Assembly (NCBI GenBank): GCA_028671895.1
Contig: CM053802.1
Span: 1,360,631 to 1,424,630, forward strand
Source of the DNA: Oenanthe sinensis
Taxonomy: Eukaryota > Streptophyta > Magnoliopsida > Apiales > Apiaceae
Direction of reading: 5' to 3'
DNA: 64,000 nucleotides
The notes below the pieces were generated by a model. The model ran no database searches. It was not told where the DNA came from and saw only the letters and a list, made by a program, of their open reading frames with translations. Shown piece by piece: positions 35,648 through 47,600 of the stretch. Within the stretch, counting starts at the first letter, position 1. Each line of letters opens with the position of its first letter. The translations under genes were made by a program, and so were the position numbers.

Positions 35648-38600
35648 ATGTCGACCCTTCAAGAAAAAGCAAGTGAACAAGACAGTCCTGATTTCAAGTG
35701 GGGATGCAGAATAGGAAAAGGCGGGGTGAACAAAGATGTGCAGTTTTACAAGTCTTTCACATTTGACGGTGTGGAATATTGTCTCAATGATTGTGTGTAT
35801 ATGTGGCGGGATGAAGCTTGTGAGCTCGATATTGGTAAGCTTGTAAAAGTGTGGGAGACGGCAAGCCACAAAAGAAAAGTGAAGACAGTGTGGTTTTTCC
35901 GTCCTAGTGATATAAAACATTGGTTGGGGGATGTTAAGCCACTCGAGAGCGAATTATTCTTAGCTTCTGGCGAAGGAGTTGGCGTTTTTAATATTAATCC
36001 TCTGGTAACTGGCTTCTATATGTTCAACATATCAAACATTGTTGGTTTTATTTTTGTTTTTTGCTTATCATTGGAGCTTTTTTTCAAACAAATTGTAATG
36101 TGCTGTAATTGTAAGTTCTGCATTTGCGAAACAGTGTATATACTGGTAATGGTTTTCGAGGGTTGCAATTGGGGTTGTAAATGTACTGAGTTTTTCATCA
36201 GCAATTTCTAGTTCTTTTGATGAGCTCAGCTAGCATAAGACAAACTTAAATTGAGTTCTATAGAACTTGTAATCTTATGGCCCCATGTTCTCTCAAGGTC
36301 AATCACTTGTTTATTTTTTCTCTTTTTAAGTTACAAATCCTCTATTTTTTAAAAAGATTTCATTACCCTTATTGAACTTGTGATATGCTTGTACAACATT
36401 AGACCTAGACTTCTGCATGCACATGTCTCATGTTCTAGGAGTACCTAGATTGTCAAACATCGTATCCGTGACCAAATCATGCAATAAGTGGGCCAATATT
36501 AGTCATTTTGGAACATCGTTGTAGCCTTGTAGGTAACAAAGACTCTTACCATTGATACTCAGCTGGAGGATTTCTCTGACTGCTACAGGATTTCACCTTT
36601 CTCATGCACAATATTATCTTGCCTGTTAGAGAAAACATGTAAAAATACATAAGCCTATCTGCAGCGTGTACAACAAAAGGATGCGAGACTGATTTGGGGG
36701 AAGCTACTATGTGCTAAAGACATCTTTCTATAAGTTCATGAGCGTAACACTGCCATTTTCTTGTCTTTAACTATCGCAGGAATCAATATGTGGAAAATGC
36801 AAGGTTGTTTGCACATCAAATGATAGACGGAACTCGCAAGCATCTGAAGAAGAATTAAAAATTGCTGACTACACCTTTTCCCGCACATTTGATGTTGGCA
36901 ACTTCAAAATTTCTGACAAATTTACTGATTCGATTGTGGGACACGAAGGTCAGCTATTTGTAATATACTTATATGGAATTCTTTCTTCCCCTAAAATTTA
37001 ATATATTAGAAACTGCAATGAAATGTCATTATGTTTTAATTTCACTGGAGTCTGCTTTCTGCAACAGGCCATTCATGTATTCTAATATTTATTCAATAAA
37101 ATAAACACATTGTCTTGATAACTTGTCATATAAGTAAATATTATAGAAAACTAACAGCAATTGAAATGCAGAGGAGGGTTACCTGAAAGATTAGCATAAC
37201 TGTAAATGAGTATCAATTGTAAAATAAAGGTTATATGTGCAATCTAAGGCATATGAGTGAGTTGCTTTTACAATTTAAACTTATCATATACCTGTATAAT
37301 TGTTGATATTTATTGTTCTTCGAAATGTAAGATTTATAGGTGACAACTTCTATACAATGTTCCTTCAAATTTGAAGGTGCAGGGGCAGTGGACATACACC
37401 TAAAAATAGTTGTCTATGTATTTTAAGAATCCAACTGTTTGCATGATTAAAATTATTTTTTCTGTGTGTTTGGAAGTACGATAATAATCTCGATTGAACA
37501 GTGAAGATAATTCGAATCTTGGTTTGGAAAACAAATGTTTGTAATTTGTATGGTATTACTTTATTTTACTTCTCTTTAAAAGAGCCAATGAAAGAAGGGT
37601 ACCATGGATATTTACATTCTCTAAAAACTACATTTTCAGTTTGCTTTTTGTACTCCTACCGTGGTTTTTTTAACATATTTTTTCACGCAGTTGAAAATTT
37701 CTTCAACAAGAAAATTGATCAGAAGCTCAAAAAATTACATGTCGAGGCACATTTGAATCAGGAAGCGAGGAAAATTGGTATTCCAGCTAGGGTGGTTAGA
37801 GACAATGATTCTAACAGGACTGCCAGTGTCAGGCAATTAGAGAAAGGTTATGATTGTATACTTTATACTCTTTTATATTGTGTTTGATTAAAAAGATAGT
37901 GCGGTTCTCTCTTGCTCATGATCAATGTACAGATGCCAGTTTGGGTAAGAAGGAACACTTCATGTATAAAAATACCACATTGACAACTAAATCAATCCTT
38001 ACGACTGCAGGGAATGGTTCAGTGAAAACGTCTTCTTGTCAACTAGTAGCTAAACGTAAAATGAGATATTTGGAAGATTTACCCCGTGCGAATGATTCAG
38101 ATATTAGTTCATATAAAAAAAGAAAGCTACTAAAAAATCCAGGTATCATGCTGTACCTGTCATTGTTGATTACTGGTTTCTCTTAATCAGGTAGTTATTA
38201 TGTGATTTGATGCCAAAATTATTTGAACAGTGACATTAGGTTCAAAAGGAGATCCTGCAAATAGGGCCGACCTTTTGCCAAATCTACCTGATCATATACA
38301 AAACCTGTTAAATTCCAAGCACCCTTATACCGTTAAGGGACGACTTTTCAAGGGGGAGATTGTTAGCAAGAAAGCAAGTGCAAATCTTGATAGTAGAGCT
38401 GATCAATCCGAGCATCAAAAGGGACCCAGAACTCTGTGCCAAACTATTGAGGTTTCTAGAAGGCCAAATGTTGCAAAGGTATGATATTTAATGAGATCAA
38501 TAATTATTGAAGATCGACTACTAGCTAGAAGTTTGTAATAATTGAGTAATCCTTATTTCTCGAAATTTGCCTCAACATGTACTCGTCAAACCTTTTATTT

Positions 38601-41600
38601 GAATTTTGAAATCGATTTCTTTACTGTTTTCCTATAAAGTATGATTTTACATTTTTTTAGTAAATAATATTAGCTATTACAAAGTTTTCGTTACTGACTG
38701 TTTTAGTAAATGTCATTCTTAATTTTCCATGACTTTGTTCCTTTTGGTACCTTAACACACTTGCAGTACACGTCCAGCCATTTTGTAGCACAACTTTAAT
38801 AATTCCAACCTGATTTATATTGTGCTCTCTGTATCTGCAGGAGTCAGATAAATGGTTCAAGCAAGAGGTGAGCTTTGCTAGTGTTCGTTTGTTGAGTGAT
38901 TAACCACTTAAAGCTTGGTGCCAGACTTAGTTCATTAGATTGCATTTGTTTATTATCATTATTATTATTGAAATCGACTCGTGGTGGCATACACCATATG
39001 TGTTTTAGTTTCGTAAATTTATATTTTAAGTATGAAATGTATAATAAATTCATAGAAAAGAAAATAGAGAAATCGAAGTTATAACCTATCCCCCAAAACA
39101 ATAAAACAGAATTAGAGAGAACTGAGTAAAAGTAGGATTGATGCAGTTGTCAAATGTGCTTGCTTCACTCATTAGCTGTAAACCATTTTTCAGGATAATT
39201 AAATTGTTGGTTATTATTGGAATATTTTAACTATGAAAAGAGGCATGTTTGGAGTAATAATCGTGAGTAACTTGTGAATTGTGATATAATGTGTTGTCCA
39301 CCAAGTTTTTAATCCTCTAAAATTATACGTTTTCTACTACAGTGTTCTGTTGTGCAAGCATAGACCGATATATGTTTCCAAGATAATCGTCTCTGTTGTA
39401 GCACAGAATCTGCACTTGATAATCATGTCAGTTACTACACTTTTATATGTTTTACCATTTACTTTTACTTTTCCCCAGTCATGGCAGGAAAGGCTTAAGA
39501 GAGCTCATGAAACAAACTGCCTAGTCTTGTTAGAAAATCTTGAGCCATCATATACGTCTCAAGATGTTGAGGTATACTTATCCAGATTTGGTGCTTATAA
39601 CTTGTACACGTGGCAGAATATGAACTATCCTTTCTTTGATAATTAACACACACACACATTTTGTATTTTGACGAGATTCGAACCCTTGACTTCTACTATT
39701 AGACCAAGAGGTTATTAGTTTTCCTTCCACATTTTATCGATAAGTTTTGGCCTTAATGCCACCTTTTTAGGTTTCAAAATTCAATATTATGATATAAGGT
39801 TAACAACATGCAAGTAACATGAATAATTTCCTAATCTGTTATGCCATGTCTATCTAAAATTAACATTTCTGGGTGACTAATTATTTTGTTTTGTAGAGTG
39901 TAACTGTGAATATGAAGTTTTCTTAAAAATTTGTATCTAGTTACTCGGTAAATCTGAATATAGTAAAGTTGCAGGAGCAGATGGCAAAGATTCCCTCGCA
40001 CTCGTAAATGTCAATTCTAGCCCGTTATTATAAAAATCCAACAGTTAAAAGTTGAAACGATGTCTTCATAAAGTAATTCTAGCTCAACATTATAAAAATC
40101 CAACAGTTAAAAGTTGAAACAAAGTCTTGATGAAGTCTATGAGTTAATCAATATTATAAGACTGCAAATGGGAAGCTTACTTCATATCAGTTGTAGGATA
40201 TTTTAGATGGATGATTATAGATTATTCAACTCTCAAGTTTTTTGGTTAAGAATAGGTGTATACAGCTGTTTATAATTCATATGTATATTATGGAATCCTT
40301 TTATGCATTCAGGACATTATTTGGCATGCTTTCCAAGAAAATGTCAGTGCAAAGATGATACAGCGCAACAAGTTCTGTAGCCCACACAATGGTATCACAT
40401 CTCATTTTATACCAGTGAGAAACAATTTTCAGTTTCTGAATGATCGTTTCTTGCTAATAGGTCAAGCATTGATTATATTCACTTCAAAAGACGTGGCTGA
40501 CTCAGTTCTGTCAGAGTTAAACAATAGATGCTTAATGCTAGATGATCAAAGGTGATGATGCAAATCGCCTAGAATAACTAGTTTGGCTTCTGTCCTCTCC
40601 CTTTTCTCACAATTTATACACCAGTTTTAGTATCTTTTTTGAAGAATAATACCTTTATACAACAGGCAAGTTATAAATTCTGTTTACAAGAATGCTAAAT
40701 CATATTACAATAGGTTAATTTTAATGTAACTATAGGCTATAGCTGCACAATCCTACTGTTCACACAAGTTCCCTCCTAATCTTCACAGTTGATTGAAGGT
40801 ATACTAAAACTAAAACAAGTCAATTTATGTTATACTCAAATACAAGTTCGCTATTCCATCTCAATGTCTTTACTATTGTGGACCTGCTAGCGATTTGTAA
40901 CAAAACACTAGTATTTTTGTATTGGCTTATGATAGGGTGTCGAAGGATCTCTACCAACTATAATCGCAATTAATGGTTCGGTTCGTTGTAATAAACACTC
41001 AAATTTTATGATGTTAATGTGTTTTTCTGCAGGCCAGTTGTGGCTCGCAGGAGAAATCTACAGCATCCAGACAATCCACCCAATTTTTTTGGCCATCTAT
41101 ACATGTATAGGCCTAGATATCAAAAGCAGAGGGATGCGGTAATTTGTACTTCCCTACATCTCTCTACTTATCATTGCCTTGTGGTGTTCTCTAAGATGAA
41201 AGTTCCATTTGAATTTTTTATGCGGGGCATGGGAAATTTTATGTATATATATATATATATATAGGTTGAATTCAATGAAGTACTCTTAAATGGAGTACAA
41301 ATCGGAGACCTATATGTCAATATATCTATTATATATATATATATATATATAATTTTTGGATTCATATTTTGATCTATTATTATAAACTACACCTTCATAA
41401 TATTAGTCGTTTTGAATTTTGGCACACTTTTAGTATATTAAATTGGATCCTTATATATATTTTGGTGTTTCCTTTCTTTTTTATTTCTATAAATTGCACA
41501 GCAAAACTAAGACATAAACTAAGACATGAAGTTGTATAAGGTGTACTTTTTAGAGTGCAAGGTATAAACTACCTTTAAGATTTCAAATGCCTCAAAATAA

Positions 41601-43275
41601 ATTAATTAAATACAGTGTTGTTAAAATCGCGATTAATCGCGGTTCACGAGTAGGCGAAAAGGTTTCGCGAGTTGCGTATGAGCGATTTAGTGCGATTATC
41701 AAATTGACATAAAATTGCGCTTGACCCGCGAGCCCGCACTTAACTCCTTATTGTATACTAATGTAAAACATTATAAATTAATTGATAATAAGACATTTAT
41801 AAACAAAACTAAATTGTCATAAAAGAGTTTCTTCTTCTTCAATTCTCATAGATGAAGATGATTATGAGGAAGCCAGGGAATTTGATGGAACTGAGCTTGA
41901 ACTAAACGATCTGGAAACCTTTGACTTACTAAATGTTATCGATTTGACAATATGATACTTTTGTGTGATATTTCTACTATATTTGAGACTTTGTATTATG
42001 TTTGAACTAATTTAAGTATTATTCTATTATTAAATATTAGAACAAATATTTTCAGAAGTATATAGGTATAAAGATAGATAATTATATAAATAATTTCATT
42101 TTTAGCAAAAAATCATGCGAGTAATCGCGCGCTTTGCGAGTGACGCTTCAAAATTGGATCTTGTACTTTTTTCGATTTTGCACATTTCACAACACTGATT
42201 AAATATAATAAAGTGAGGTGGTGCAAGTGTTTGACTATTAATTGGAACAGAACAGAGGGAGTGAAAATTTTATCAGCATCATTTCCCCCGTCTAATTAGG
42301 TATATCACTTATCAGCATAAAGTTTTTGTTTATACGGAATCCATTGCATAATCAACCAAATGTGAATTTTCTTTTGTGGGCATGAGAGGGTATTCAATTC
42401 TCATTTCTTTTCCTGGGACAGAATGCAGTGTCAACATCACATTACGCCCAGCAAAATACCTTTGAATATGAGCTGGCCCTGCAATGGTGGACATTACAAA
42501 AGAAATCAACTTTAGTGTGGGATGCCTTGCACAAGGTAACTTTGAGGCTTAATTGCATGTTAAGTATTTAATTCTGGCTCATTTTGGTTTCTAATCTTTT
42601 GATTTAACAATCTTTTGATTTATCAGTGAAATCTCAACTATTTACGTTATTGTTTTTTGGCCAAAAATTAATGGAAATTTGAATGGAAAATGTCACATGT
42701 TTACGGAAAGTTATATTTGGTGATTAAGTCGTCTTTTTAGAAATCGTGCAAAATATTTGACAAAGTCACAAAAAACGTAATGTTTTTTATGCTCAAAAAT
42801 ATATTCTATTGGGCCGCAAGCAAATCTTAACTACACAATAATATATGATATTGTTTGCTTTGGGTCAAACCCGCACGGATTTGTATTTAGGCATACCCCA
42901 AAAGGTCTCATACTAATGGAGTTAATTGATTGCTTATATACAAAAATATTTTCTCTTGCCTCCTCGATGTGGTACGTGGGTTGTCACTACCCAACATATT
43001 CTGTTGCCAAGTAGACATCACTGTGTACAAAGTTGAGGTTCAATTGAAACAAATCAAAAGATAAGGAATTTAGAACCATGTCAAGACAACTACAGAGTTA
43101 ATATAGGAAGTACCTGTATTCCTAATCTTTATCATTGTTAGGTCTTTACTTTATATGCATCAACTATATCAAGGTGGCTGTATATATATTTTGTTCACAC
43201 CTTTCATCCTTTCAGTATCAAGCGAAGGAGATGAAAGTGCATGCAAGTCAATTGAAAACTCATAACACAATCTGA
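35648..43275 (+). CDS. ASI1: ASI1/IBM2-type BAH and RRM domain protein
   Basis: In Arabidopsis, ASI1 (also IBM2/SG1) binds RNA and chromatin and promotes full-length transcription and distal polyadenylation of genes with heterochromatic introns. Twelve coding exons: 35648-36004, 36780-36948, 37691-37846, 37933-38142, 38231-38478, 38841-38867, 39479-39571, 40313-40391, 40461-40551, 41033-41138, 42422-42535 and 43216-43275, total 569 residues and in frame throughout. The BAH domain covers about residues 25-165 (YCLNDCVYMWRDE, KVKTVWFFRPSDI). A basic linker follows, then an RRM at about 400-480 with RNP2-like CLVLLENL and RNP1-like GQALIIFTS. The tail FEYELALQWWTLQKK is typical. Exon 6 is a 27-nt microexon. 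The ATG at 35648 is chosen because the BAH domain follows directly; the upstream in-frame sequence is leader. Intron 10 holds a hAT-like element. Assignment rests on domain order and remembered family sequence. Confidence 0.88.
40017..40140. repeat. tandem duplication of about 62 bp in ASI1 intron 7
   Basis: Two diverged units share ttataaaaatccaacagtta and aaagttgaaac. It lies between exons 7 and 8 and does not touch splice sites. Confidence 0.75.
41243..41351. repeat. two AT dinucleotide microsatellites
   Basis: (AT)n tracts at about 41243-41263 and 41329-41351 in ASI1 intron 10, about 65 bp apart. Confidence 0.85.
41613..42197. mobile_element. hAT-like element with perfect 8-bp TSD, in ASI1 intron 10
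   Basis: 585 bp, beginning CAGTGTTGTTAAAATCGC and ending CACATTTCACAACACTG, flanked by perfect 8-bp duplications ATTAAATA (41605-41612 and 42198-42205). The ends carry reiterated cgcgattaatcgcgg-type sequence. Inside, 41851-41955 reads on the + strand as a short acidic peptide tail and may be a transposase remnant. Confidence 0.9.
41851..41955 (+). pseudogene. possible transposase C-terminal remnant inside the hAT-like element
   Basis: Thirty-four codons and a stop (TGA ends at 41955), strongly acidic: DEDDYEEAREF near the start, ELELNDLETFDLLN later. It is preceded by a splice-acceptor-like cag/atag context. Acidic tails after the dimerisation domain are common in hAT transposases, so this may be the last exon of the parent element; this is inference and the stretch is short. 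Confidence 0.35.
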
Positions 43276-44601
43276 AGCTCTGATAATCTTCTTGTGGTTG
43301 GCCATGTCAATATGCACTTTTTTAAGAATGGACACTTTTGATCTTGCTGAGGGGTTTCGGAAATTTGGATTGTTGTATTTTCTGGTCAAATGATCTGTTA
43401 ATAAGTTGCTTTTGGCCTCGTAGTGAAGTAATCTATACAGAAATTACCAACCGAGAATTTAGAAGTTGTAATCAGGTGGCCCTTTTTAAATGGAATTTGA
43501 TCACCATGAACACAGAATTGTACAATTTTTGTAAAGTTTGCATGACTGGTATTATACGCTTTTACATACACATCTCCAGACTTTCTTTTGCCACCGGCAT
43601 ACAAGCAGCATGGTATCTGATAATATTAATCTGAGATTTCTCTGTTATTTTTCCCATGACTTGGGTTTTATGGATTCAATGTCGGAGAACTAATGCATAT
43701 CAACTTGTGCCGGTAACAGTAAGTGATTTTTTTAGCGAAAACCGTGTAAACTTTACTAAATTTTGTAAAAATATAATAAAAAATGTTTAAATATTTTTTT
43801 TATTAAGGTTATGCACTGCTTTTTTGCATTTTTTTATGATGATTGTGTAGAATTTAATAAAAGTTTTTACGCTAAATTTTTTTCCAATGTTACCTCAATT
43901 TATGGATGTATTTTTAAATTTAGTAATGTAGAATTATTTTAGACAAATTTGACTTTAGTTTTCGTCACAATTTTTCAAAAGAAAAAATGAGAGAGCGTAA
44001 TTTCATTTTTAATTTGTTAATTAATTTTATAATTAAAATAGATAAATAATGAGATATATATATATATACATAAGTATTATCTCATATATATAATAATAAT
44101 TATTTAATTTGAAAAATATATATCTATTTACAAAAATTGTATAACAATATCAGTAAATTTTATTAAAATATTAACTAATTTTGTTAAAAATTATTTCTCT
44201 CAACTGAGTAAGCCTCGTATATTTCCTGAGTTCTCCAAATTGTTTATTTGGTATGTGCCAAGCATAATTTGGTTATGTTTAAATAGAGTCTTGACCTCTA
44301 ACATGCGATTGTGTAAATTATTTATTCGCGAATAACATAAACATATGAAATTTTTATGAATTCAGTACCATCCGCATTTTTTGCGGGACTAACTAGATTT
44401 TCGCATTGCACGGACCAAGACCCGTTTAAATGTACATACCAAAAAGAAAGAAATTAATATACATACTCATGTACACACAAAAACTATATACAACCAGGAA
44501 CGGGAACGTAAATTTCATCACTCACCGAAAACTCATTCACTTGACAGGCTCTCTCCTCAGTTCTCCCTGAAATCCAAACACACACACACAAAAAAAACAA
44601 G
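43276..44601. other. intergenic between ASI1-like and TAF12
   Basis: Begins with the ASI1-like 3' UTR and ends with the TAF12 promoter and leader (a CA-rich stretch just before 44602). Contains copy 2 of the dispersed repeat at 44327-44435. No other gene supported. Confidence 0.65.
44327..44435. repeat. dispersed repeat, copy 2 (see 7202-7350)
   Basis: Begins cgcgaataacataaacata; same orientation and order of blocks as copy 1. It lies about 170 bp upstream of the TAF12 start codon. Confidence 0.55.
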
Positions 44602-47600
44602 ATGGCAGAGAATTCAACACAATCATCAGGAAAACAAATCCAATCATCAACCTCAATCACAATGGACCCAATTATGATTACTCAACAACACCACCACCAA
44701 AATCAAATTACAATTTCTTCTTCAAACATTAACAACAAGAATAACAATAATAGTAACAATAGCTTAGCTGCTGCTGCTTCTGCTTTACAATCCCCATCAA
44801 ATTCAATTGATCTCCCACAAATTACTTCTTCAAATCAACAACAACAACAACAATTCAATTTACAACAACAGAATAATCTGATGGGGCCCACCTCTAATTT
44901 TCAGATGCACCCATCAATGTCTAGGTTACAACAACAGCAACAGTACAGTTTAGCCCCCGCTCGTCAACAAGCTGCCGTCGCCGGAATTTATGGTCAGATG
45001 AGTTTCGGTGGCAATGCTTCTCAGCAACAACAGAAACATAATACTAATACTAATACTAATAATCAACAACAGCAAATGGGTCAACAAATGGGTCAAGCGG
45101 GTAATGCTAATTTAACCCGGTCAGGATTAATGGGTGTTCAAACTGGGAACTTGCCTATGTTACCTGCTCAAGCAGCTGCTCAGCTCAATTTGCAGTCCCA
45201 ACTTCTAGCTTCGGTATAAATTTAGTTACTATCTTGTTTTACTAGTTTCTTGAATTTCTTTGACTCGAGTTTGCACCTTTTTACTCATCATTCACTTGTT
45301 TCGTACTTGGGTTTGTAAGTTGTATATATTATTGAAAATTCTACAGTTATGTCTTGGTTCACTGGTATCACAGTCACTTTGATAATTGATTGAGTTACAT
45401 TGCTTCTTCGGCCTGAACCGAGGAATCCCTGATCTTTCACTCCAGCAGGCTAATGTTATTTGTAACTTAAATTTCCCTCACAAGTTTTGGCTTCCATATG
45501 ATAAATTTTGTGCAACTTTGTTCGCCACGATGTTCATCTTGAATTTCATGTTTTTTGAATATTAAATGTGTTGTTTGTATCAAGAATATTGTGGCGGGAT
45601 AACTTGATTTTGAAAAAAAAGCGTTCACTTTAGGCTTAGTTTGTGGCTGTTTCTCGTAACTGTATCTATAGATATTATAAAAGTCATCACAATGGACTTA
45701 TATTTCCAGCTATATTCTCTCTGATATGTTATTATATTGAGACTATTTGTTTGGAAACGTATTTTCTCAGACACGTGGAATATATTGAGACTGTTTGTTT
45801 GGAAATGTATTTTCTCAGACACGTGGAATATCTAGATTCAGTATAAACTCTTCACCAATTGTGTAATATATCTTCCAGTTGCATTTAATCAATTAAGATT
45901 TTCAGTTGTTTTTGTTGTGGACATATTGATGCAGTAGCTTTGCAAAATTCTTTATTTTGACGATTTGTTTCTAAGACAAGTGGAGTTTCAATGTAGCCAA
46001 GGCAAAAAACTGGGTTAGCACAAGCAGGGACACAATTCCATCCTGGGAATTCTTCCCCACAGTCTCTGCAGGGAATGCAAACAATGGGGATGATGGGAAA
46101 TTTAAACATAGGCTCACAAATCAGAGGGAATGGGTCACTAACATACACACAGCAGCGTCTGAACCAAGGACAAATGAGGCAGCAGTTGTCCCAGCAAAAT
46201 CAACTTAACTCAACACAGGTATCTTTTTTGACAAAATACTATGTTTTTGTTATACATCATAAACTCTCGTGATCTTTAATGAAAGGGATGAATTATTTTC
46301 TTGGCCAAACCGGCGTCTATCTGAATTTTCTGTCATTTCAATCTGCATTTATTTAACTGCACATTGGTATATTGTTTTTGTATAATTGTGACAATTTATT
46401 CGGTAACAGAATGTTCCATTTATCAGGAAAGACAATAAATTTAGCATGCTTATCCCCTTGACACTCTTAGAATGTAAATTAATAATTATTGTATGAACTA
46501 GTTATTTCAATATCGATTGTTGTACTAATGGCACTTTTGGAGCTTCTTTTAACATGAAGAAGTGGTAAGCACGTACATATCTGGAGGGTTCCATTTCATG
46601 TATTTTGGTGGATTTTACAATTAGAAACTCAGCTCTTTCAGGAGGCAAAGTGGTCGTCGACCAAACCTTTACTCCGAGTGCTCCTGTTTCTTTGTAAATA
46701 ACTTGGTTATGAGAAGCTGAAAGGATATAAATTAATATGATATCCTGATTTGTTCGTGTAAAGTGATGTATATTGTAGAATTGATGAGAGGATAAAATGA
46801 TAAAATACTTCTCGAAGAATTGCTGCTTCTGTTATCATGATAAAGCATAAACTTTATTTTAAGAACATCTTGAATCAGGGGCGGACCTATAGCCTTGGCT
46901 ATGGGTGCCCAGGCACCCACTCAACTTTCTACAAAAATAATATTATAACTAATTTTTAATAAAATTTATATTAAAATATAATACAAAGAACCATTAATCT
47001 TAGAAATTTAATAGATAAAAATCCAAAAATATTAAGAAAATTAAAAATTTTAATATAAATAACTACACAAAAATTAGTACATAAATTTTTATACAAATAT
47101 AAATTTAAATATATATTAAAAAATCTGTATTTCATGGAAAATAACTATAAAATGTAAAAAATATTTTCTATTTATATAAATTTTACATTTTAAAATATTA
47201 TTAAAAATTTATTTAAATATTTATACAAGCTATGAACCCACTCAACTTTATTCCTGAGTCCGCCACTGTCTTGACTCGTGTTAGGTTATGTTTCAAGTAG
47301 CTTTATCTTAATCAATAATCTGTTTCAATGAGAGTTTCAGCCCCCAAACAACCCACAGAACAATTTTCTTCTCATTTTGAAATCACTAATATTATATATG
47401 TTTATTGTATTTTTTATTACTGTAGATTTCTTTAGCTCCTCGCATGAGTCGCACCTTCTCTTCCCAGTTTTGGTCTTGCAAATATACGTTGTCTTCTCTT
47501 TTAAATATTCATCTTGCACGAGATATTAAGAGTTTGTATATATTGACCAACTTATTCAAGCGTTACAAGTAATAAATAAATGTGTTAATGCTCCACAACT

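Noticed and set aside
39660..39710. tRNA-like T-arm (gattcgaaccc)
   Set aside because: Only the T-loop-like string is present; no acceptor stem, D-arm or anticodon arm can be paired around it. Such strings are common in plant intronic repeats.
42421..42430. Alternative acceptor at gaatgcag for ASI1 exon 11
   Set aside because: Using it shifts the frame and loses the conserved FEYELALQWW segment; the acceptor two codons upstream keeps it.
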